Assembly: GCA_030761205.1 (NCBI GenBank)
Contig: JAULJL010000027.1
Location: 8,995,001-9,059,000, forward strand
DNA length: 64,000 nt
DNA from: Fremontodendron californicum
Lineage: Eukaryota; Streptophyta; Magnoliopsida; Malvales; Malvaceae
Direction: 5' to 3'
The position numbers and the translations under genes are program-made. Shown here piece after piece: positions 38,070 to 47,791 of this stretch. The notes below the pieces were generated by a model. The model searched no databases and was not told the DNA's origin. It saw only the letters and a list, made by a program, of their open reading frames with translations. Each line of letters opens with the position of its first letter. Within the stretch, counting starts at the first letter, position 1.

Positions 38070-38081
38070 TGGTATCAAAGC
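38070..38081 (+). other. Primer binding site, Met-tRNA type
   Basis: TGGTATCAAAGC three bases after the LTR, one base different from the standard initiator Met tRNA site TGGTATCAGAGC. Confidence 0.8.
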
Positions 38082-38106
38082 TTCGTTGTCGGAAGAATCA
38101 AGATCA

Positions 38107-39119
38107 ATGGCGGCCAGAGAGCTGAACGAGCACGTGAGTGTGCTCGAGGGACTGGTAGAAGTGCCAGCCCATGATGCAGGATCATTGGCAGAACAAGGCG
38201 AGTTGCATGCGGAACAAATGAAAGAGTTGTCGCAACTTGTTCTGGACAATCAGTCGGATGCTGTTGCTAGGTACAATGATATTCTCAGTCAATTACTTAA
38301 AGTTGCAAAACGGGCGGATGAAAGATTTTGTGCTATTGAGCAGGATATTTTCTTGCTGAAGAGGGCTGTTGTGGGCCAAGACAGTAGCGATGGTGGCGAG
38401 AAAATGAAACTCAGAGTCCCGGAGCCTAAGGCGTTTGACGGTAGTCGGAATGCAAAGGCACTTGAAAACTTCTTGTGGGACATGGAGCAGTACTCCCAGG
38501 CTGCTCGAGTTGCGGAGAGGGAAGAAGTCACCATCACAAGCATGTACCTCACAGGCGATGCTAAGTTGTGGTGGAGAAGCAGGATCAATGATGATGCTTG
38601 GGCGGGTAGACCACGGATTGAGACATTCGAAGTACTTAAAAAGGAATTGAGGGACCAATTCCTGCCCTTGAATGCTGCGTGGGTTGCAAGGGAAGCCTTG
38701 AAAAGGCTTAAGCACACCGGGTCTGTGCGAGATTATGTCAAAGAATTCAGTTTTTGATGTTGGACGTGAAGAATATGTCGGAGGACGACAAGTTGTTCAA
38801 TTTCTTCTCGGGCCTTCAGCCTTGGGCACAGGCTGAATTAAGGAGGCAAAACGTAAAGGATTTGCCTCAGGCCATCGCAGTCGCGGATAGTTTGGTAGAC
38901 TTTAAACTTAATCCTTCTTCTTCAACTACTAAAAAGAAGAAAGGAAACGAGGGAAAGAAAGGAAAGTCCGAAAAAGATTGGAGGAAAAATAAACATAAAG
39001 AGGGGGAGTTGCCTAAGCAGAAGGGTTCGGATCCGCCCCAAAGCAAAGGTAAATCTGGTTGCTTTTTGTGTTCTGGTCCTCATAGATTTCGAGATTGTTT
39101 CAAAAGAGATCGGTTGTAG
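38107..39119 (+). pseudogene. gag of the second gypsy element, frameshifted
   Basis: ATG at 38107 leads a frame to 38757 containing KLRVPEPKAFDGSRNAK and YLTGDAKLWWRS, the typical chromovirus gag core. A frameshift in a run of T near 38750 moves reading to 38754-39119 (FNFFSGLQPWAQAELRRQ). The zinc knuckle CFLCSGPHRFRDC is at the end, followed directly by a TAG at 39117-39119 that is in frame with the protease downstream, so it is a nonsense codon. Confidence 0.88.
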
Positions 39120-39995
39120 GCCCTTGTTTCAAATGAATCGAGAGATGATGGTGGTTGCAGTGAGAGCACACCGAGAGTAAATCCGATTCAACTGCTCAAT
39201 GCATTGACCACGGAACAGCAGGTTCCGATGAAAGGATTGATGTATGTGACAGCCATGGTGAATGGCAAGGCTGTGCGGGCTATGATGGACACGGGTGCCA
39301 CAAACAACTTTGTGTCGTTGAGGATGGTTGATCAGTTGGGTTTGAAAGTCACCAAAAGTTCAAGTCAGGCTAAAGCAGTGAACTCGAAGGCTCAAGGTAT
39401 CCAAGGGACGGCTATTTCTACTTTGCGGGTGGGAAGTTGGCAAGAGGAGTGCCGCTTCATGGCTTTGCCCTTAGATGATTTTGACATGATTCTCGGAATT
39501 GAGTTCTTTGTCCAAGCCAAGGCTATGGCTATGCCTCATTTGGGGGTCATTATGATTGCAAGTGAGAGGAGTCCAAGTTTTGTACCTGTTGAGGGGCAGG
39601 TTATATGGAAGCCACTGATGCAAAATGCTTCTCAGCTTAAGTCGGGTATCAAAAGAGAAGAGACCACCATGATTGCTGCACTGGTCGAGATAAAACTAGA
39701 TCAAGTGGTGGAAGTCCCAGATTCAGTCGTTGAGGTGCTGGATGAGTTCAAGGACGTGATGCCCGCAGAGTTGCCAAAGGTACTGCGGCCTAGGCGTGCC
39801 ATTGACCATAGGATCGAGTTGGAGCCAGGAACTTGACCCCCAGCACGAGCCCCTTATCGGATGGCCCCTGCAGAACTAGCTGAGTTGAGAAAACAACTAG
39901 ATGAGTTGCTCGATGCTGGTTACATCCAACCATTAAAGGCCCCTTATGGAGCCCCGGGTTTGTTTCAGAGGAAGCAAGATGGTTTATTGCGGATG
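39120..39995 (+). pseudogene. Protease and start of reverse transcriptase, second gypsy element
   Basis: AMMDTGATNNFVS is the aspartic protease active site. DDFDMILGIEFF is the protease C-terminal motif. A TGA at 39834-39836 interrupts the same frame. RT then starts (ELRKQLDELLDAGYIQP, APYGAP) and runs only to the RMC region before the sequence jumps at the deletion. Confidence 0.85.
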
Positions 39996-40004
39996 TGTGA
40001 TGTC

Positions 40005-41369
40005 CTTGCGGGAGGGGCATTGAGGAGGGAGTTGTTGTGGGAAACGCGTGACCCTCAGTGGGCTGGACATCCGGGTGTTGAGAGGATGATAGCCTTATTG
40101 TCGCGAACTTACTTTTGGCCTAAGATGGAGGAAGACATCGAGTTGTATGTTCGGACATGTTTGACTTTTCAAATGGACAAGACCGAGAGGAAGAAGCAAA
40201 CGGGACTTCTTCAACCATTTTCGATTTCGGAGAGACAGTGGGAGTCTGTTTCTATGGATTTTATCATCGGGATGCCTGAAGTCAGTGGCTTGGGTTCGAT
40301 ATTGGTGGTGGTAGATCGCTTTTCTAAGTATGTAGTCTTTATGGCAGCACCACAGTCATGCACCGCCAATGCAACGGCGGAACTCTTTCTGAAAAATTTG
40401 GTGAAGATATTCGGGTTGCCTAAGGATGTGATCAGTGATCGGGATGCTCGGTTTACGGGTAAGTTTTGGACTTACTTGTTTAAGTTGTTGGGTTCAGAAT
40501 TGAAATTTTCCACAGCAAACCATCCACAAACTGATGGCCAAACGGAGCGGATTAATGCTTTGCTGGAGGAATATTTGAGGCACTATGTGACGGCGAGCCA
40601 AAAGAACTGGGTCAGTTTACTTGATGCAGCTCAGTTTTGCTACAATTTGCATAAGTCATCTGCGACGGGTTTGAGTCTAGCGGAGTTGGTTATGGGACAG
40701 CAACCGTTGACACAGTCAGAAGTAGCCAAGTCTAAGTCTCAGGGAGAATGCCCGGCAGCCTATCGCTTTGCTAGAGAAAGGCAAGAGTTGATGGACCAGG
40801 CAAGAGAGAGCTTAGAGAAAGCTCAAAGGCGGATGAGAAAGTATGCGGATCAGCATAGGCGGCCACTAGAGTTTCAAGTCGGGGACAAAGTTCTGTTGAA
40901 ACTAAAGCCTCAAATGTGGAAGAAGGTGACTGACAGACGCTACCACAAGGGCCTTGTGCAAAGGTATGATGGTCCTTTCGAGGTGATCAAGCGGGTTGGT
41001 AATGTTGCTTATCGATTGAAGTTGCCTGAACGGATGAAAGTTCACCCAACGTTCCATGTAAGCTTCTTAAAGCCTTATCATGAAGATGTTGTTAACGAAA
41101 GACAGTTGATCAGACGGGCACCTCCAAGTGTTCGGAAACACTTTGAGAAAAAAATGGTGAGAATTTTAGACCATCGGAGGAAATGCGCTAGTAGAAAGAA
41201 TCGGCGGGATTACTACTTAGTGCATTGGGAAGGTGAGAACATGGAAGATGCGACTTGGGAAAAGGAGGTGGACCTTTGGCAGTTTGAAGATGAGATCGGG
41301 CGTTACTTGGAAACTCTTCCGATGAGGGCATCGGAATCATCTGGTGGGGGTGGGTTTGTTAGACCCTGA
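40005..41369 (+). pseudogene. Integrase and chromodomain, second gypsy element
   Basis: Open from the deletion junction to 41369, in the right LTR. The DDE core looks intact (SMDFIIGMPEV, VVDRFSKYV, SDRDARFTGKFW, HPQTDGQTERINALLEEYL). The zinc-binding module is damaged: the first histidine position reads TRDPQW and the last cysteine position CLTF, so two of the four metal ligands are replaced. Then come GDKVLLKLKPQ, HPTFHVSFLKPY and the chromodomain YLVHWEGENMEDATWE. In a complete family member this enzyme inserts the cDNA. Confidence 0.88.
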
Positions 41370-42086
41370 GATGCGCAAGCATCAGGCCTTGCTGTGGATC
41401 GACACAGGCAGGCCAGCCATCGGGCCTTGCTGCGGGTCGACGCAGGCAGACTACGATTGGGCCAAGTTGCGACGAGGTGATTGGTCCTTAGCACAACCAA
41501 GGTGCGGACTTGGGTGCAAAACGTGTGAAAGACTTAAGAGTCCAGATCCGAGTGGGAGTCTGGATTGCAAGCACGCGGGCAAGTGGTCCGTGATGTGCGC
41601 AAGAGACGTGTTGGCTTGAGGAAGTTGAGTTCAAATGGGAAACTGATCATGGGCGAGATGTTCGGACCAGAACAGCCCCAAGGCCCACGTAAGCGGCGTG
41701 GTGCGCAAGTTTAGGAGTGATGGCCGAAACTTAAGGCACACTTCAGATCGTGGTCAGACTTCGTGTTGAACTAGGACTCTAACTGCTGCCTAAAACGTGT
41801 CTTACTGGTCAGAGATATTGGCCAAGTCTTTTGTCTATAAATACTTAGTTAAGTAAAGCAGAGGACACAACAGATGAGATAAAAATCTGAGTGTGTGATC
41901 CCTGCAGCAGACTTTGTATTCCGAGTTTATTGACGAGCAATAAAACGGTTTGGAGATTCCCGTAAACTTGTTGCCTTTGTTTGATTGTTGATTGCTTTCC
42001 GTTGTATCTGAGAGTTGGCTGACTAAGCGCGCAACTTAATGCCATCATAGGATCAAAATTTTGGGGAGAAAATTAACCCTGTGATA
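41357..42086 (+). repeat. 3' LTR of the second gypsy element
   Basis: 730 bp, starts TGTTAGACCCTG. It ends CCCTGTGATA rather than CA, so the terminal dinucleotide is mutated. The following AACAC completes the target duplication. TATAAATA is present as in the 5' LTR. Confidence 0.9.
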
Positions 42087-42091
42087 AACAC

Positions 42092-42225
42092 TATACTTGT
42101 AAGGTAAATCGTTATGGGAGAGCAGGGTTGATCGATGAGGCTTTCAACTTGATAGTGGAGATAATGGAGTTTGAAGCCGGACCAATTGTGTGGGGAGCAT
42201 TGTTGTATGCCTGTTCTGTTCATGG
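42092..42225 (+). pseudogene. PPR gene fragment, right part
   Basis: Reads TAT-ACT-TGT and on: YTCKVNRYGRAGLIDEAF, then EFEAGPIVWGALLYACSVHG and a TAG stop. This is the classic end-of-array motif of PLS-type PPR proteins (the RYGRAGLIDEA and WGALLYACSVHG segments). It continues directly from the MEH codons at 37330-37338, with the retrotransposon between. About 45 codons remain here. Confidence 0.75.
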
Positions 42226-42818
42226 AAAGTAGTGTATAATTTTAATGTTTCAGAAAATAGAAATTTGATGCAGTCTTTTTTTTTTTTTAGTCGAATCCAT
42301 GGAAAAAAGAGCCAGATCCATGGAAAGAAGTCTTCATTAGTAGCAAGATAATACAGCCAATCTTGCAATGTTGATGGCTCAATGGTTTCAAAATTCACTC
42401 TTGGATAGAATAATTTATTGATTGAAATTTGAAATGCTAAATAATTAGAAATCATTATTCCCAAAAATTGTTTATTTCTATTCTATCTATCAAATAAACA
42501 AAAGAAAAAGAAAACCCAAAAGAGAACTCAAAAACCAGTTAATCACTCCCCTACACTACACTATCACATATCCATCCATCAAAAACCAAGAAATCTTTCA
42601 TGGAAATAAGCACCCATATTCCAAAATCACCCACCCATCGATCGAAGCTCCTCCAAAACTGTCTTAATCTGATCCTAAACCAACTCCAACCGCTTCGACT
42701 AAACCTCCAACTCCAATATCTACTGCTTTCTCTATCTCTCATCCATCATCAACTACCCATTACCCCACTGCCGCCGAAATTCAAATTTCATCAAAAACTC
42801 AACAGCATAGCATTTATT
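42226..42818. other. Interior of the TIR element, unrecognised
   Basis: AT-rich first half. The part from about 42550 to 42780 is more balanced in composition and open on both strands for about 60-110 codons, but no motif is recognisable. It could be a second captured fragment or just non-coding sequence. Confidence 0.35.
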
Positions 42819-42990
42819 GTCTCTTTATCTTTGATAAATCAAACCCTAGTTTTTCATTGTTTGTTGTTATTTGCAGTGAGAGAAAAAAAAAGTGACTTGG
42901 AGGCTGACATGGAAAAAAAAGTTAACATAGGTTAATTTAATTGATTGAAACAATAATTGACGTGGGAAAGGTTTATATAATAATTTCTCC
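42819..42990. repeat. Right arm of the long inverted repeat
   Basis: Inverted match of 37027-37216; on the minus strand it begins GGAGAAATTATTATATAAACC, and CTAGGGTTTGATTTAT is at its inner end. Confidence 0.7.
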
Positions 42991-43899
42991 ATTTTGTAGC
43001 AATTGAGGACCCATCCATCATATGTAAAATTTTGTACATGCTAATATTTTCTTTTAGTTTAAAACTTGAGACCATGGAAAAAAGTTAAATTATATTAAAA
43101 AAACCCTTTGAACTATGAGCTTTTCCATGTAAAACAAAGATTTCAAAATATTACAATTTTTTTTTTATATTCTACATAGTGGATTTTATTAATGATTTTT
43201 AAGGCATCTTTCATAAAAAGAAAGTTTTGCAATTTTTCATTTTTTTCAAAGACAACTTCATAGGGAGTTCTGTCATCACTCATCAGCTCCTTATGGAGCG
43301 CTTGACATGAGCCCCTTACGTGGCATGATTTATATCATATCACATTATTAAATTTTTATCGGTTATAAATAGATTAATTTGATAAAAGAATTATTAAATT
43401 TATTATAATTATTAAATTTTATTATCAATAACATAATTTTTTTTATGAAAAATAAGAAAAAGTAATAATATTAATTTTATTATATTTACACATTTTATTT
43501 GTTAAATTACATAATTTTTTAAGATAAAATAATATAAAATAGTATTACAAATTTTATTATCTTTATATATATTTTTTAAAATTATTTTTTTTTACAAATT
43601 TCTTTTTGGATTTTTTTTTTTACAATTTTTATTATAAGGGGTAAAGTACTAAATGTTATTACAATTATCTTTTTTTATTATAATGAATAATATAATTTTT
43701 TTACAAAAAATAAGAATAAGTGATATTATTAAATTTTATTATATTTACTTAATTTATTTGCTAAGTTTCATAAATTTTTGCAAAAGATAAAAAAGTGATA
43801 AGTCAGTTTTTATTATGTTTATATAATTTATTTGCTATGTTACATAATTTGTTAACATTAGTTAATACAAAATTGTATTACAAGTTTTATTATCTATAA

Positions 43900-46000
43900 T
43901 TTTTTTTTTTTAAGAATTTACGTTTTTTACAACTTTTATTATAAAAATTAAAATACTAAATTTTGTTATAATTACTTGTTTTTATTATCAATAACATAAT
44001 GTTTTACACAAGATAAGAAAAATGACAACATCAAATTTTAACATCTTTATTTTGAAAATTAAAATTTTTTAAACCAAATTATATGATATTGTTAAAGAAT
44101 TACAAGATATATTATATAAAGATAATATATTTTGTAATTACAACTTTTTTATTTATTTATGAAATTATGTGATTTTGTTACAAATGACTTAAATTATTAG
44201 ACTACAAGATAACAAAATTATGTAATGAAATAATTTTTTTTTTTTTTTCAGAAAATAAGTTTTTTTTCTTTGTAAGTACAAAGTTTACACTTTTTTTTTT
44301 TGAAATTATATTTTTTCTCAAGGAATTACAAGATATATTATACATAAAGATAATAGTTCTTGTAACTTAGTTACACTTCTAGTGTTACAATATTACAATT
44401 TTTTTTAATCAAATTACGTAATTTATTAGAGTACATGATAACATAATTATGTAATCTTTAAGTTACATTTTTTGTTAAGGAATTACAAGATATATTGAAT
44501 AAAGATAATATATCTTGTAATTTAGTTACACTTCTAGCAAGATTACAACTTTTTTATGAAATTACGTTTGTTATGAATTACTTAAATTATTAAACTACAT
44601 GATAACAAAATTATGTAATCAAATTTGGATTTACAACTTATAATTTTAAAATAGAAAAAATAAAATGAGAATATTCGAATATCCCCAAATGAATTCGAAT
44701 ATCCCCTCTAATAGGGGACTAATTTTGAATATTCGTATTCCCTTGAATGGATATTCGAATATCTAATGAAATTAATTATTTTATTTAAAAAATATAAGTT
44801 TATTTCTTTTACAAGTATAAGGTTTACACCTTTTTTTGAAATTACATATTTTGTTTCAAGGGATTACAAGATATATTATATATAATGATAATATATTTTG
44901 TAATTTAGTTGGACTTCATGATTTATCATATTATAACTTTTTTTTAATCAAATTACGTGATTTTGTTATAGATTACTTATATTATTAGACTTAATGATAA
45001 TAAAATTATGTAATCAAAGTTTACATATTTAAAAAAAAAAATTACAAGATATATTATATAATGATAATATATATTGTAATTTAGTTAAAGTTGTGTTACA
45101 ACTAGATTACATATTTTATTATCAAATTACGTGAATTTGTTACAGATTACGTAAACTATAATATTACATGATAACATAATTATGCAACCTAATTTTGTAT
45201 CTTTTTCTTTGAAAATTACATATTACTGTTAACATATTAGAAGATTTCTTAAATGTATGGATAATATATTTTGTAATTTGGTTTAACATTTGGATTTAAA
45301 ATTTTATTTTTTATCAATTACATGATTATATTACAGTTTATAGAATATATTAGACACCTTTATAACAAAATTATATAATCTAACTTTTGCATTTTTTTTT
45401 TCTTTCAAAATTACATATTATAAGTTTCAGGTTTACAAGATCTCTTAAATGTGTAGATAATATATATTTTTTAATTTGGTTTAACTTTTGAATTTAGAAT
45501 TTTACAATTTTTTTTTTATTATCAAATTACATGATAACATTATAGTTTACTGAATATATTAGACTACTTGATAACATAATTATGTAATCTAGATTTTGCA
45601 TTTTTCTTTTGAAAATTACATATTATAATTAACATATTACAAGATTTCTTAAATGTATAAATAATATTTTTTGTAATTTGGTTTAACTTTTGGATTACAA
45701 TTTTATAATTTTTTTTTTTATCAAATTACATGATAACATTACAGTTTATATAATATACTAGACTACTTGATAACAAAATTTATAATATAAATTTTCTACC
45801 TTTTTCTTTGAAAATTACGTATTATTGTTAATATATTACAAGATTTCTTAAATGTATAGATGATATATTTCGTATTTAGTTTAACTATTAACTTTTTTTT
45901 TATCAAATTAAATAATAACATTATAATTTATAAAATATATTATACTACTTAAGAACAAAATAATATAATTTAAAATTTTATTTTTATAATATTATAGATA
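43900..46000. repeat. Diverged AT-rich tandem array, about nine units of 150-240 bp
   Basis: Recurring core: ATTACAAGATATATTATATA, then GATAATATATTTTGTAATTT and GTTTAACTT or GTTACACTT, followed by TCAAATTACATGATAACA and TTAGACTACTTGATAACA. Cores occur near 44095, 44330, 44480, 44865, 45030, 45235, 45425, 45630 and 45835. Spacing is uneven and units have diverged, most strongly between the left and right halves. Confidence 0.75.
44665..44770. repeat. Cluster of ATATTCGAATAT palindromes
   Basis: GAATATTCGAATATCCCC, GAATTCGAATATCCCC and GGATATTCGAATATC occur within about 100 bp, interrupting the tandem array. Probably a small insertion; nature unknown. Confidence 0.5.
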
Positions 46001-46489
46001 TTGATTGGTTACCTATGTAACCGGTCATTGAAAGCTCACGATAGGGCGCTGACGCTAGAACTTCCCCAACTTCACTATGTGTCTCTTAACCTTCTCCCTC
46101 AAAGCCATAGGTCATCCTTTTAAGTCTCATTTCGTTAATGATTATTTATTAAAGTTTTTAACTGAATTTGATGTCATGAACAAAAAAAAAAAATTAAAAT
46201 TAAAATAATAACTAAAAAATAAAATAAGATATTTATATCTTTTAAAATTTTTATTATTTAAACAATTATAAAATCTACTCACTTCTGTAATAAAAACCAT
46301 CTAAATAAGTTTTCTCTTCATTTAAAAAAAAAAAAAACTCACCCTCATTGTAGATATATCAAATTTTAGTATTTATATATGTGGGTCAATGCTTCAATGG
46401 CCACTCTTCTCCATATTTTCTTTTCACTTTGTTTTTCTTCTCTTTTACTCATTTTCATTTTATTTTATTTCATTTCTTTTTTTGTTTTT

Positions 46490-46615
46490 TTTACAAAAAA
46501 CATCGCAAGTTAAGGATAGGAAAAGGGGTTGCAGATGTTGAGATTTGAATTCTAAACGTATTAGATGCCACCTCTTAAGAGTAGTTATATGAACCAATTG
46601 AGCTAAGCTTCGGAT
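46490..46615 (-). repeat. Possible tRNA-derived SINE or SINE fragment
   Basis: On the minus strand TAGCTCAATTGGT resembles a pol III A box and AGAATTCAAATCT a B box about 40 bases later, with an A-rich end beyond. This arrangement is typical of plant SINE heads. No target duplication could be defined. Confidence 0.4.
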
Positions 46616-46688
46616 TTATTTTCATTGAATGATCTTAGTTTTTCAAAAAAAAAAAAAAAAGAAAAAGAAATGAGGAGGATATTCATGG

Positions 46689-46971
46689 TAGACCTGCTCA
46701 TGGGCCGGGCGGCGGCTTGGTTTTTTTTTTCATATTCTTTGCCCAGGCCCGACCCTGGGTTGGGCCGGGGCGACTCTGTAGGCCCGAATTCACTGTTCAT
46801 CGGATTAAATTTTTTTAATTATATTTTTATAATTAAATAAAATAATATTATTATAATAAAAAAATACTGTTCCGAGTCGGGTCGGATCGGCCCGAAATAA
46901 AAAATATCCTATCCAGATCCAACTGAATACGGACCGGACCTGCCGGGCTGTCCGGCCCATGAGCAGGTCTA
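46689..46971. mobile_element. hAT-like MITE with perfect ends and 8-bp duplication
   Basis: 283 bp. The left end reads TAGACCTGCTCATGGGCCGG and the right end on the minus strand TAGACCTGCTCATGGGCCGG, a 20-base perfect TIR. ATTCATGG flanks it on both sides (46681-46688 and 46972-46979). The best preserved copy of the GGGCCGGGC family in the window, so probably the youngest. Confidence 0.9.
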
Positions 46972-47121
46972 ATTCATGGGTCTACTTGACAATAGTAAAA
47001 AGAGTACTTGATGTAAAGAGATAGAGGAAAGAGTGAGGAAATTAAAGAAAAAAGAAAAAAAAAGTATTTAGGAACAAAGAAATAATTAAGAAGAAAAGAA
47101 AAAAATAGTACAAGTATACTG

Positions 47122-47335
47122 CTAAATACTCTGACCAGCTTTTTCTTTGGCGATATCTTCACCGATCTTTTTGGGAGAGAGACCGAGTGGACCGATCTTC
47201 GGAGCGAGGGAACTGGCTGCTCCGATTTCGTCGCCGGTAACGCGGACGAAGACATCGACGATCTGGGTTGGGTCAAACTTGGGCGGCATTGTTGGGTTTG
47301 TTCGTTGATGGAGTAGAAAAAGAGGGGGCCTAGGG
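47122..47335 (-). pseudogene. RPL12: Truncated copy of 60S ribosomal protein L12 (uL11) gene with leader
   Basis: ATG at 47289 reading left gives MPPKFDPTQIVDVFVRVTGD, continuing through a segment ending PKIGPLGLSPKKIGEDIAKE, which is the start of eukaryotic RPL12. After about 50 residues it leaves the family sequence and stops at 47122; the normal protein has about 165 residues, so the rRNA-binding C-terminal domain is missing. About 45 bases of natural-looking 5' leader precede the ATG. The protein normally sits in the ribosomal stalk base; this piece is not functional. Confidence 0.8.
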
Positions 47336-47497
47336 AACGTACCAGAAAAAAGCAACCCAGATCTGCTCTGTTACCCGAGAAGGAAATCCCAGATCTGATG
47401 ATCATTGGCTGATGATCAAGGCTTAATCAACTATGTTACCCAAGAAGGAAATCCCAAGTGTGAACGTACCAGAAAAAAGCAACCCAGATCTGCTCCA
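47335..47497. repeat. Direct repeats next to the LINE 5' end
   Basis: GAACGTACCAGAAAAAAGC followed by AACCCAGATCTGCTC occurs at 47335-47369 and again at 47463-47497. GTTACCC.AGAAGGAAATCC occurs at about 47371 and 47433. The inverted phrase TTTTTTCTGGTACGTT is found at about 47718. They may be repeated 5' UTR monomers of the LINE. Confidence 0.7.
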
Positions 47498-47791
47498 TGT
47501 TCCTCTTATCTGCTTTGTGATCATCACCTGAAGCTCCATCCATGTTATCACTTCCAGATCTTTCAGATCCAGATCCAATTTCAGCTCCACTAATAGCAGT
47601 AACTAGCCTTATTCGTTGAAGGGTCTTCGCCGACGACTGATGATATTAAGACCAAGGGAGATCAGAATGAAGATCAGGAGAGTTTGCGGTTGATTCACGG
47701 TTCGTCATCTCAGATAGCATTTTTTCTGGTACGTTGACGATCGACTTAAAAAAAAAAAAAAATCCTTATTGTAGGCAGATATACTCAAAAT

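Larger units (their letters stand above)
37339..42086 (+). mobile_element. Second Ty3/gypsy chromovirus, internally deleted (no RT or RNase H)
   Basis: 4.75 kb with 728- and 730-bp LTRs, AACAC target duplications, a Met-tRNA-type primer site, and a GGTGGGGGTGGG polypurine tract (about 41343-41354). Gag, protease, integrase and chromodomain are recognisable. The RT palm and RNase H are missing: the sequence jumps from the start of RT to the segment just before the integrase zinc domain near 40005. It is a different family from the element at 4873 (no LTR similarity). Confidence 0.93.
37027..42990. mobile_element. Probable non-autonomous TIR element holding a PPR fragment, split by an LTR retrotransposon
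   Basis: TIR-like arms of about 175-190 bp at both ends and flanks TACTTGTAG (37018-37026) and ATTTTGTAG (42991-42999) that agree at six of nine positions. Long TIRs plus a 9-bp-like duplication plus a captured host gene fragment is the pattern of a Pack-MULE. Without the 4.75-kb retrotransposon it would be about 1.2 kb. The weak duplication leaves open that the inverted arms arose another way. Confidence 0.5.
43263..46067. mobile_element. Probable Mutator-like element filled with AT-rich repeats
   Basis: The left end reads GGGAGTTCTGTCATCA and the right end, on the minus strand, GGGGAAGTTCTAGCGTCA. Flanks AACTTCATA (43254-43262) and AACTTCACT (46068-46076) agree at seven of nine bases, fitting a 9-bp target duplication. 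The 2.8-kb interior has no coding capacity and consists of very AT-rich sequence plus a tandem array. End similarity is short, so the element is inferred. Confidence 0.5.

Noticed and set aside
38289..38717. Two minus-strand open frames of 140-142 codons
   Set aside because: They lie opposite the gag gene of the second gypsy element and show no family motif; shadows of the coding strand.
37339..42086. Idea that the integrase-chromodomain frame is a domesticated host gene
   Set aside because: It lies between matching LTRs with target duplications and has lost metal-binding residues, so it is just a decayed retrotransposon.
42600..42935. 111-codon plus-strand frame
   Set aside because: Leu/Ser/Pro-rich low complexity with a simple-sequence look, and its end runs into the inverted-repeat arm.
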